Assembly (NCBI GenBank): GCA_937950385.1
Contig: CALFEA010000214.1
Coordinates: 1-5,768, forward strand
Direction of reading: 5' to 3'
From: an uncultured Altererythrobacter sp.
GTDB taxonomy: Bacteria > Pseudomonadota > Alphaproteobacteria > Sphingomonadales > Sphingomonadaceae
Length of the DNA: 5,768 nt
In this document: piece after piece, positions 1 to 5,768 of the stretch
How positions within the stretch are numbered: the first letter of the stretch is position 1
How the letters are laid out: every line of letters starts with the position of its first letter
Translations under genes and position numbers: made by a program
The notes under the pieces: model-generated
What the model saw: the letters and a program-made list of their open reading frames with translations, nothing else
Told to the model about the DNA's origin: nothing
Databases searched by the model: none

Positions 1-30
1 TGGATTGTTGAGGGGCATGAACCATTATGA
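1..30 (+). CDS. moaC: 3' end of an upstream gene, probably moaC (cyclic pyranopterin monophosphate synthase), partial
   Basis: Frame 1 is open from the window edge and reads WIVEGHEPL before a TGA stop at 28-30. The stop overlaps the moeA start as ATGA, the usual sign of translationally coupled genes in one operon. The residues W-I-V-E resemble the extreme C-terminus of MoaC proteins, where a conserved GGKSG segment is followed by an aromatic residue and a V-E pair (E. coli ends HFKVEA). MoaC helps make the pyranopterin precursor of the molybdenum cofactor, which fits a position directly before moeA. Only nine codons are visible, so the identity rests mainly on context and could be wrong; the existence of a coding tail is better supported than its name. 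Confidence 0.5.
   Translation, partial: WIVEGHEPL
10..15 (+). promoter_or_regulatory. Shine-Dalgarno of moeA
   Basis: GAGGGG lies 11 nt before the ATG at 27, inside the end of the upstream gene. The spacing is a little long. Together with the ATGA stop/start overlap this suggests that ribosomes finishing the upstream gene help initiate moeA. Confidence 0.5.
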
Positions 31-1241
31 AACCCGCCCTCACCTTAGAAGAAGCGCAAATCCGCGTGCTGGCTTTGTCACAATCAATGCCAAGCGAGGA
101 TGTGCCGCTTGCACAAGCAGTGGGCCGATACCTTTGCGAAAATATTGTAAGTCGCCGTACTCAACCCAGCGCAGATTTGTCCGCAATGGATGGCTATGCG
201 ATTGGACCGGATAGACCTGAGAGAAGCCAGTGGAAATTGGTTGGCGAAAGTCGCGCGGGCGCGCCTTGGGGCAAGGAATTAAAGGCCGGCGAAACGGTTC
301 GTATTTCGACTGGCGCTCACGTACCTGCAGGCGCAGACAGAATACTCATTCAAGAAAATGCAGATGCCAACGGCAATATTATTGCTCTCACAAGCGACTA
401 CCCTGCCTCGCTCCGCCATGTCCGCCAGCGGGGCTTTGACTTTACCAAGGGTGATGCTCTGATCCAGGCTGGCACAAAGCTCAATGCTGCCCATATTGCC
501 CTTGCAGCTAGCGCTGGTCACTCGAAAGTCTGCATCGCCCGGCCGCCGCGTGTTGCAATCTTAGATAGCGGAGATGAGTTGGTTGCCGATCCCGCTTCGG
601 CAAAACAGCACGAACTCCCCGCCAGCAATGGCATTATGCTCGAAGCTATGGTTGCCCCAATGGGATGCTCAGTATCGAGGCTTGGCCCAGTCGGTGATGA
701 TGCAGATGCTTTGGCGCAAGCCTTAGAAGGCGCTGAAGACGCTGACATCCTCATAACCACGGGCGGTGCGTCTGTTGGCGATCATGATCTGATGCAGCCA
801 GCCCTGAAAGCATGGGGCGCAGAAATGGATTTTTGGCGAGTAGCGATGAAACCGGGCAAGCCAATTATGCTGGCGACGCGTGAAAATGCTAAAGGTCGCA
901 AACAATTGATCTTCGGCCTGCCGGGAAATCCTGTATCGGCCTATGTCACGGCCTTTCACTTCGCCCTGCCTGTTATTCGAGCAAGCATGGGTGCCACAAA
1001 ACCTGGAAACACGGTGTTGCGATTGCCAGCAGGTTGCCCCCTTCCCGCAATCGGGCCGCGCCGGGAATTCATGCGCGCACATTGGGATGGTATGACAGTG
1101 ACACCGGTTGGATCACAGGATTCAAGCGCTTTGGCCGCATTGTCGCACGCCAATTGCCTCATTGATCGTCCTGCACAGTCCGCCAAAGTCGAAGCAGGAA
1201 CTAATGTCCCTGTCTATCTCCTAGGGAATGGTCACGCTTGA
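27..1241 (+). CDS. moeA: Molybdopterin molybdenumtransferase MoeA
   Basis: The 404-residue product matches the usual MoeA length (about 400). MoeA inserts molybdate into adenylylated molybdopterin, giving active molybdenum cofactor in the cytoplasm. Visible family motifs in order are: SAMDGYA at residues 52-58, with the conserved Asp; RISTGAHVPAGAD at 92-104; the MoCF-binding (MogA-like) domain from about 173, with VAILDSGDELV at 176-186; TTGGASVGDHDL at 244-255; MKPGKPI at 274-280; and GLPGNPVSA at 297-305. The C-terminal domain IV follows, with RREFMRAHW at 345-353 and SQDSSALAALSHANCLI at 363-379. The family's common TGDEL is SGDEL here, a conservative change. The ATG is fixed by overlap with the upstream stop. 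The gene probably forms an operon with moaC and ends 86 bp before lexA. It looks complete and functional. Confidence 0.96.
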   Translation: MKPALTLEEAQIRVLALSQSMPSEDVPLAQAVGRYLCENIVSRRTQPSADLSAMDGYAIGPDRPERSQWKLVGESRAGAPWGKELKAGETVRISTGAHVPAGADRILIQENADANGNIIALTSDYPASLRHVRQRGFDFTKGDALIQAGTKLNAAHIALAASAGHSKVCIARPPRVAILDSGDELVADPASAKQHELPASNGIMLEAMVAPMGCSVSRLGPVGDDADALAQALEGAEDADILITTGGASVGDHDLMQPALKAWGAEMDFWRVAMKPGKPIMLATRENAKGRKQLIFGLPGNPVSAYVTAFHFALPVIRASMGATKPGNTVLRLPAGCPLPAIGPRREFMRAHWDGMTVTPVGSQDSSALAALSHANCLIDRPAQSAKVEAGTNVPVYLLGNGHA

Positions 1242-1255
1242 CTTGAACTCAAAGG

Positions 1256-1290
1256 TTGCCTAATTGTTCTTTATTCGTTCACTATATAGG
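1256..1290 (+). promoter_or_regulatory. Probable lexA promoter
   Basis: This is the only AT-rich stretch in the moeA-lexA gap. Possible -35 elements are TTGCCT (1256-1261) and TTGTTC (1264-1269). Possible -10 elements are TATATA (1283-1288) and TATAGG (1285-1290). No pair has ideal 17-bp spacing: TTGTTC to TATAGG is 15 bp and TTGCCT to TATATA is 21 bp, so the exact hexamers are uncertain. The LexA box lies between these elements, where bound repressor would block RNA polymerase. A separate promoter for lexA is inferred mainly from the operator and the 86-bp gap. Confidence 0.45.
1266..1280 (+). promoter_or_regulatory. LexA operator (SOS box), GTTC-N7-GTTC
   Basis: GTTC at 1266-1269 and GTTC at 1277-1280 are separated by exactly 7 bp. 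This is a perfect copy of the direct-repeat LexA box established for alphaproteobacteria such as Rhodobacter, Sinorhizobium and Caulobacter. It sits 47 bp before the lexA start codon and next to the likely -10, as expected for negative autoregulation. A third half-site, GTTG at 1255-1258, continues the same 11-bp spacing upstream. Confidence 0.88.
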
Positions 1291-1298
1291 TGAGTGAA
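1278..1298 (+). repeat. Short inverted repeat over the lexA -10 region
   Basis: TTCACT (1278-1283) and AGTGAA (1293-1298) are perfect 6-bp inverted arms around a 9-bp centre that includes the AT-rich -10 candidates. It overlaps the distal GTTC half of the LexA box. It may be coincidental, since a 6-bp match at this distance is not rare, but it is positioned where a second regulator or a leader hairpin could act. Confidence 0.25.
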
Positions 1299-1314
1299 AC
1301 CCAAGGCGAGCTAA

Positions 1315-1320
1315 GAGGAG
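1315..1320 (+). promoter_or_regulatory. Shine-Dalgarno of lexA
   Basis: GAGGAG lies 7 nt before the ATG at 1328, near-ideal sequence and spacing. It settles the lexA start. Confidence 0.75.
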
Positions 1321-1327
1321 AATCGCC

Positions 1328-2020
1328 ATGCTGACGGCTAAGCAGCACGAATTAATCCAATTTATCCAACAACGTTTGGAAGACACTGGAATTTCGCCCA
1401 GTTTTGAAGAAATGAAAGAGGCGCTTGATCTCAAGAGCAAGTCTGGCGTTCACCGCTTGATTTCGGCTTTGGAAGAACGCGGGTTTATCCGCCGCCTTCC
1501 CAATCGGGCGCGCGCTTTGGAAGTGATTAAACAGCCAGAGGATGCAACTCCTGCAGCAGCTGCGCGTGCGCCTGCATCCAATGATGCGGTATCGCTTGTG
1601 AAGGCTCCTGCAGCACCCGTGCCGCAACCCGCCAATGATGTGATTGAAATTCCGCTGCATGGCAGAATTGCAGCAGGCGCTCCGATTGAAGCCTTGGAAG
1701 GTCAAAGCAGTCTTCCTGTTCCAGCGGCATTGCTAGGCCCAGGCGAGCATTATGCTCTCGAAGTATCGGGAGATTCGATGATTGAGGCAGGCATATTCGA
1801 CGGTGACTTTGCGCTTGTGAAACGCACGGATAGCGCACGCAGCGGCGAAATAGTGGTCGCATTGGTTCGCAATGAAGAAGCTACGCTCAAATATCTTGCC
1901 AAAGAAGACGGTATGGTACGGCTTGACCCTGCAAATGCTGCCTATGATGCTCAGGTTTACAAGCCTGCTGAGGTTGTTGTGCAAGGCAAGCTTGCCGGCC
2001 TGCTGCGGCGTTACCACTGA
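1328..2020 (+). CDS. lexA: LexA repressor, SOS regulator (self-cleaving, EC 3.4.21.88)
   Basis: The 230-residue product is longer than E. coli LexA (202) because of an Ala/Pro-rich hinge at about 71-104, as in other alphaproteobacterial LexAs. Residues 1-65 form the winged-helix DNA-binding domain, beginning [12 protein letters not shown], with the recognition helix around 36-46 ([11 protein letters not shown]). The C-terminal S24-family latent protease domain carries the Ala116-Gly117 cleavage site in GRIAAGAP, the nucleophile Ser150 in VSGDSM, and the general-base Lys188 in ATLKYL. In the family, RecA bound to single-stranded DNA triggers self-cleavage and derepresses DNA-repair genes. The recognition helix differs from the E. 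coli one (SPNAAEE), which fits the GTTC-type box upstream rather than a CTGT-type box. Start, RBS and catalytic residues are all intact. Confidence 0.97.
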   Translation: MLTAKQHELIQFIQQRLEDTGISPSFEEMKEALDLKSKSGVHRLISALEERGFIRRLPNRARALEVIKQPEDATPAAAARAPASNDAVSLVKAPAAPVPQPANDVIEIPLHGRIAAGAPIEALEGQSSLPVPAALLGPGEHYALEVSGDSMIEAGIFDGDFALVKRTDSARSGEIVVALVRNEEATLKYLAKEDGMVRLDPANAAYDAQVYKPAEVVVQGKLAGLLRRYH

Positions 2021-2057
2021 TACGATAAAGAACGTCCCAGCGTGGGCGGGCCTCGGC

Positions 2058-2082
2058 GCAGACCTCTTCAAAGATGGTCTGC
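2058..2082. terminator. Hairpin in the lexA/comEC convergent gap, possible terminator
   Basis: Seven pairs (GCAGACC 2058-2064 with GGTCTGC 2076-2082), then a single bulged T at 2075 and three more pairs (TCT 2065-2067 with AGA 2072-2074), close on a TCAA loop. It lies 38 bp after the lexA stop and 43 bp beyond the comEC stop, between converging genes, where a two-way terminator is expected. No T-run follows on either strand, so it is not a canonical intrinsic terminator. It could instead stabilise 3' ends or act with Rho. A weaker 4-bp stem (CCCA/TGGG, 2036-2046) lies just upstream. I see nothing else in 2021-2124. Confidence 0.4.
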
Positions 2083-2124
2083 ATGCTATCCCCAGCGACA
2101 ACCACCTAACTTTGTGAAAGGTGT

Positions 2125-4314
2125 TTATCGAGGCTCGCCGCGCCACCAACCATGTTCCCCCTGCCCGCTAGCAACGGTTGTAACCCTCTGGTCCGTTAAC
2201 GTGATCGCGAGGCCGCCGCTGCTCTCAAGCATATTGCGATCCGCTTTGAGCCATTTGGGCTTACATGAACTCGGCAACCATCTGTCAGCGATGACGATGT
2301 CGGCACGCTCACATGCGGCTGCGAGAGCGCGAACCTCGACTCGCTCGCGGTTGCGCGCCATCAGAATTGACCAGTCACGCCCTCCGCGTTCAATCGTAAC
2401 AACGCAAAATTCATTGGAGCACTCCGCTCCCTCCCACTGCGCTAAAGGAATAGGTGCACTTTTTACACTTGAAAGCTCCAAAAGATTGTCTTTTGAGTAG
2501 GATGAACGGCTATCACGCAGGCTGAGAAGGCGTTTTTCTCCGTTCGCTTCATCTTCCATCGTTATTCCAACATGACGACCGTCGCTTGATATCAGTACAT
2601 CGGGAATAGGCGTCAAAAGCAGCATAATGGTCGCGGCAGAAATAGGCGCAAATCCAAGCAGTCGGTAGCCACCTCGCCATAAAGCGAGCCACAGCAAGCC
2701 AGCGATGAACAACGCATAATTGAGCCAACTCATTTGCGGCATCAGATTGACCGCACCAGGTTGAGCCGCCGTAAAATGCGCAATGGCTAGCAATAGTTCC
2801 AAAGACTTGCCCGCCAGCCACCAAAATGGCGCACCAAGGCCGACCACATCAAATACCAAAGCGATCGCGATCAATGGCATAGAGGCAAAAGTGACGAGTG
2901 GTATCGCGATGACATTGGCGAGTGCGCCGTAAACACCCGCGCGGTGGAAATGAAAAAGAACAATCGGCATCAAAGCGATTTCAATCACAAAACCCGTCAC
3001 CAACAGCATCACAGCGCGCCGTGATATAGTCGCGGACCAATCTTCTTCACGCGGGGCTAAGAATGCCCGCACTGGGCCGCAATTATGCAAAGCAACGATA
3101 GCAATCACAGCGGCAAAGCTCATTTGAAAGCTCGGCCCGATCAGTGATTCTGGCCAAAACAGCATTACAAAAAACGCAGCAGCCGCCACCATTCTCAGTG
3201 ACAATGCGTCACGGCCCATTGCCAGCGCGATCAAAACCAATACTGCGCCAACGCAGCTGCGGACGGTTGGAACCTCTGCACCTGTTAGCAGAGTATAACC
3301 AATGCCAACCAAAGCGCCGCAGCCCGCTGCAACAACCGGAAGCCGAACGCGCAAGACCAAGCCCGGCCATAGCGCCAAAAGCTTCAGCGCGATCAAATAA
3401 CCGGCGGCGATTACAGCACTGACATGCAGGCCACTGATTGACAGCAAGTGCGTGAGGCCCGAATCCCGCATGGCTTCCTCGTCAGCCTCCGAAATCCCGC
3501 CGCGATCACCGCTCGCAAATGCAGCTGCAATCGAACCTGGCGAACCGCTCAAGCGCTCCCGGACATGGCTGGATAAAAACCGCTGGACCACGGGCAAGCC
3601 GCTATCATTGGTAGAGGGCGTAACGACATCAATTTCACCCACGAGTGAGCCGGTCGCCGCCAATCCTTTGAACCAGGCAGCGCGCGCAAAATCATAACCA
3701 CCCGGCAGCATCGGTGAGGCAGGCGGCATCAAACGAACTCGCATCTCTAAAATTGCGCCTTCCGCCATACCTTCATCGATGTTTTCAAGCGGTACATTGA
3801 CGCGAATTTTGCGCGCTGTGCCGGTCGAAGCATCGCGCACTGCCATGGTTATTCTAACACGGCCGCGTGCAGGCTGGTCCTCTCGAACCATGACTTGGCC
3901 TTGAACACGTTCAACACCGGGCCGATCGACGGCCTCTGCTCCGGCAACTTCTGAACGCACCCAGATTAGCGAAACGCCTAGGGCAAACATCAATCCAACA
4001 GCGATCATTCCTGCGCGCAAATGCGGCCGATCATCTGCCGGATCTTCGGCTTCTATTTGCAGCAAGGCAGCTCCGGCCAATGCCAATAAGAGGCCAAACC
4101 CAATCGCCGATGCCCATTGCCACGGGGATTTGAGAGCGAACCAAGTTGCGATACCGCTGCCCAAAACAACCGCCAGCCAAGGTGCACGGTCGAAGCCAGC
4201 GCCAGCCAAGAAGCGCTCGACAAAAGCGGTGATGCTAGACAATGTAGGGAGCTTACGCCTAGGGCGCGGCTCCGGCGTGGTCTCGCCACTGATACTCCCT
4301 TCGATGGGTATCAT
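2125..4314 (-). CDS. comEC: ComEC/Rec2-family DNA-uptake channel protein
   Basis: The 729-residue inner-membrane protein should carry incoming single-stranded DNA into the cytoplasm during natural transformation. Using the ATG at 4314 as residue 1, hydrophobic segments lie at about 45-60, 70-88 and 102-119. An OB-like soluble region follows (about 135-230, with MLPGGYDFARAAWFKGL near 202-218). The multi-spanning Competence domain starts near 265 and contains the hallmark SGLTHLLSISGLHV at 285-298. The C-terminal domain (about 573-729) has cysteines at 632, 637, 668 and 684 but no metallo-beta-lactamase HxHxDH motif. The reading frame stays open upstream to a GTG at 4449, but that would overlap gltX by 79 bp with no ribosome site. 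The ATG at 4314 follows GAGAG (complement of 4326-4330) by 11 nt and gives the usual family length. No frameshift is visible. The gene is convergent with lexA and divergent from gltX. Confidence 0.93.
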   Translation of the reverse strand: MIPIEGSISGETTPEPRPRRKLPTLSSITAFVERFLAGAGFDRAPWLAVVLGSGIATWFALKSPWQWASAIGFGLLLALAGAALLQIEAEDPADDRPHLRAGMIAVGLMFALGVSLIWVRSEVAGAEAVDRPGVERVQGQVMVREDQPARGRVRITMAVRDASTGTARKIRVNVPLENIDEGMAEGAILEMRVRLMPPASPMLPGGYDFARAAWFKGLAATGSLVGEIDVVTPSTNDSGLPVVQRFLSSHVRERLSGSPGSIAAAFASGDRGGISEADEEAMRDSGLTHLLSISGLHVSAVIAAGYLIALKLLALWPGLVLRVRLPVVAAGCGALVGIGYTLLTGAEVPTVRSCVGAVLVLIALAMGRDALSLRMVAAAAFFVMLFWPESLIGPSFQMSFAAVIAIVALHNCGPVRAFLAPREEDWSATISRRAVMLLVTGFVIEIALMPIVLFHFHRAGVYGALANVIAIPLVTFASMPLIAIALVFDVVGLGAPFWWLAGKSLELLLAIAHFTAAQPGAVNLMPQMSWLNYALFIAGLLWLALWRGGYRLLGFAPISAATIMLLLTPIPDVLISSDGRHVGITMEDEANGEKRLLSLRDSRSSYSKDNLLELSSVKSAPIPLAQWEGAECSNEFCVVTIERGGRDWSILMARNRERVEVRALAAACERADIVIADRWLPSSCKPKWLKADRNMLESSGGLAITLTDQRVTTVASGQGEHGWWRGEPR

Positions 4315-4370
4315 GGGCGTATGATCTCTCAAGATGAACAATCCCCGTATCAGAAGGCACAGTATAAATA
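4315..4370. promoter_or_regulatory. Divergent comEC/gltX promoter region
   Basis: This 56-bp gap must serve both start codons if the comEC ATG at 4314 is right. For gltX, TATGAT at 4320-4325 is a good -10 match, with no convincing -35; AGAAGG at 4352-4357 is a possible Shine-Dalgarno 13 nt from the ATG. For comEC, TATACT on the minus strand (complement of 4361-4366) is a -10 candidate whose weak -35 would fall inside gltX. GAGAG (complement of 4326-4330) is its likely Shine-Dalgarno. Elements are predicted by eye; the region assignment is firmer than any hexamer. Confidence 0.4.
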
Positions 4371-5768
4371 ATGGCAAGTAAAAGTGACACAGCTGTAGTA
4401 ACACGCTTCGCACCATCGCCAACTGGGTTTCTTCATTTGGGCGGAGCACGGACAGCTTTATTTAATTGGCTCTATGCTCGGCACTATGGGGGCAAAGCTT
4501 TACTGCGGATTGAAGACACAGATAAGAAACGGTCAACACAAGAAGCAATCGATGTAATCCTTGGCGGCTTAGGCTGGCTCGGATTGGACTATGATGAAGC
4601 CCCAATCTACCAATCAAAGCAAGCAGCACGCCACGCAGAAGTGGCGCATAAATTGCTTGAAGCGGGCCATGCATATAAGTGTTTCGCCACGCAGGAAGAG
4701 CTGGAAGCCATGCGGGCCGAGCAGCGCGAAAAGAAGCTGCCGCTGCGCTATGATGGTCGCTGGCGTGACCGCGATCCGGCCGATGCTCCTGCTAGGGCAA
4801 GCTATACCGTTAGGCTCAAAACTCCGATGACAGGTGATGTTACTATTGCCGATGCCGTTCAGGGGGATGTGTCAGTCAAAAACGAGGAACTCGATGATTA
4901 CATCATCCTTCGCGCCGACGGCACGCCGACCTATATGCTGGCGGTGGTGGTTGATGATCATGACATGGGGGTCACGCATGTTATCCGCGGCGATGACCAT
5001 TTGAACAATGCCTTTCGCCAACTGCCGATTTATTCCGCTATGAACGACATAGAAGGCGATTGGCCGCTTCCTACATATGCACATATCCCGCTGATCCACG
5101 GCGCGGACGGTGCCAAATTGTCAAAACGTCACGGCGCCGTTGGGGTTGAGGCTTACCGAGATGAGCTAGGGATATTGCCTGATGCGATGTTCAATTATTT
5201 GCTGCGACTTGGCTGGGCCTCTGGCGATCGAGAAGAGATTACACGCGCAGAAGCGATTGAGCTGTTCACTCTAAAGGGTGTGGGGAAAAGCCCATCACGC
5301 TTTGACTTGAAGAAGCTTGAAAACCTGAATGGCCATTATATCCGAGAGGCTGATGATGCAGTGCTAGCGCACCTTATCGCACCGATGCTGGATGAAGATG
5401 CCGACGCTGAACTGCTTAAGAAGGCAATCCCTGTGCTCAAACCCCGCGCTAAAAACCTCAATGAACTGGCAGAAGGTGCAAGCTTCCTATTCGCAAAACA
5501 ACCGATAGCGATGACCGAAAAGGCTGCAAAAGCGCTTGATGCAGACGGACGCGCGCGCCTGGCCATGCTTTCTGAACTGTTTCGGGCCGAAAAAGACTGG
5601 ACATTCGAAGCTCTCGAAGCCACTACGAAATCAACTGCTGAGGCCCATGAATTGGGCTTTGGCAAGCTCGCGCAGCCCTTGCGCGCAGCCCTTACCGGAA
5701 CGATGAATTCGCCCGGTATCTTCGATGTTCTGGTCCTACTTGGACGGGAAGAGGCTCTTGCACGAATT
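4371..5768 (+). CDS. gltX: Glutamyl-tRNA synthetase (EC 6.1.1.17), 3' end beyond window
   Basis: The frame is open for 466 codons to the window edge; the family is usually about 470 residues, so only a few are missing. The enzyme charges tRNA-Glu with glutamate in the cytoplasm. The class I Rossmann fold shows the HIGH-type signature in APSPTGFLHLGG (14-25) and RIEDTD at 46-51. The tRNA-acceptor domain and VIRGDDHLNN (204-213) follow, then the KMSKS-type loop KLSKRHG (249-255). The rest is the helical anticodon-binding region, including LKPRAKNLNEL at 356-366. Only one cysteine (104) occurs, so the zinc site of E. coli GluRS is absent. An in-frame TAA at 4365-4367 fixes the start at or after 4371. 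I cannot tell from sequence alone whether it is a discriminating or a tRNA-Gln-mischarging (GatCAB-dependent) type. Confidence 0.96.
   Translation, partial: MASKSDTAVVTRFAPSPTGFLHLGGARTALFNWLYARHYGGKALLRIEDTDKKRSTQEAIDVILGGLGWLGLDYDEAPIYQSKQAARHAEVAHKLLEAGHAYKCFATQEELEAMRAEQREKKLPLRYDGRWRDRDPADAPARASYTVRLKTPMTGDVTIADAVQGDVSVKNEELDDYIILRADGTPTYMLAVVVDDHDMGVTHVIRGDDHLNNAFRQLPIYSAMNDIEGDWPLPTYAHIPLIHGADGAKLSKRHGAVGVEAYRDELGILPDAMFNYLLRLGWASGDREEITRAEAIELFTLKGVGKSPSRFDLKKLENLNGHYIREADDAVLAHLIAPMLDEDADAELLKKAIPVLKPRAKNLNELAEGASFLFAKQPIAMTEKAAKALDADGRARLAMLSELFRAEKDWTFEALEATTKSTAEAHELGFGKLAQPLRAALTGTMNSPGIFDVLVLLGREEALARI

Noticed and set aside
723..1082. 119-codon minus-strand open frame inside moeA
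   Set aside because: It is a shadow of the conserved moeA frame with no motif or ribosome site of its own.
1245..1258. GAAC-N6-GTTG as a second, palindromic LexA box
   Set aside because: The spacer is 6 bp rather than 7 and the second half is mismatched, so it fits neither known alphaproteobacterial form. The GTTG is better read as a direct repeat in phase with the real box.
1733..2149. 138-codon minus-strand open frame across the end of lexA
   Set aside because: It is antisense to the conserved catalytic domain of lexA and runs into the end of comEC; no family motif is visible.
2042..2500. 152-codon plus-strand open frame antisense to the 3' end of comEC
   Set aside because: It lies almost wholly opposite comEC codons, has no recognisable domain or good ribosome site, and its Arg/Ser/Pro-rich composition is typical of an antisense frame.
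2944..2952. His-Phe-His in ComEC as part of a metallo-beta-lactamase motif
   Set aside because: It lies in the membrane-embedded Competence domain (residues 455-457), not in the C-terminal domain, and no following Asp-His is present.
1..5768. A novel defence, mobile or otherwise undescribed multi-gene system
   Set aside because: All long frames are well-known core genes, the gaps are short (86, 104 and 56 bp), and there are no long repeats, att sites or compositional breaks that would mark an accessory island.

Overview
The window is a stretch of ordinary chromosomal core genes from what looks like an alphaproteobacterium, most likely of the Sphingomonadales (Erythrobacter/Novosphingobium-like). 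Three things support this. LexA has the long Ala/Pro-rich hinge and C-terminus seen in that group. A direct-repeat LexA box, GTTC-N7-GTTC (the alphaproteobacterial type, not the CTG-N10-CAG box of Enterobacteria), lies upstream of lexA. The order (moaC)-moeA-lexA-comEC-gltX is, from memory, a common sphingomonad arrangement. Base composition looks moderate and even, and I see no mobile element, CRISPR array, tRNA or rRNA.

Layout. Bases 1-30 hold the last nine codons of an upstream gene, probably moaC, whose TGA stop overlaps the moeA ATG (ATGA). moeA (27-1241, +) encodes the molybdopterin molybdenumtransferase of molybdenum cofactor synthesis. An 86-bp gap (1242-1327) carries the lexA control region: a perfect GTTC-N7-GTTC operator with a third, imperfect half-site (GTTG) exactly 11 bp upstream, then AT-rich -10 candidates and a strong Shine-Dalgarno. 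lexA (1328-2020, +) encodes the SOS repressor with an intact self-cleavage site and Ser/Lys dyad. A 104-bp convergent gap (2021-2124) contains a 10-bp-stem hairpin that may end transcription from one or both sides.

comEC (2125-4314, -) encodes a ComEC/Rec2 DNA-uptake channel. It has the usual N-terminal membrane/OB-like region and Competence domain, but its C-terminal domain lacks the metallo-beta-lactamase HxHxDH motif. A 56-bp divergent gap (4315-4370) separates it from gltX (4371-5768, +), glutamyl-tRNA synthetase, which is open at the window end and probably lacks only a few C-terminal residues.

The genes serve different pathways: cofactor synthesis, SOS control, DNA uptake and translation. 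Only moaC-moeA look like one operon. lexA appears to have its own autoregulated promoter. I did not find a previously undescribed system. The points most worth a second look are the three-phase LexA half-site array, the zinc-motif-less cysteine-bearing ComEC C-terminal domain, and the comEC start choice.
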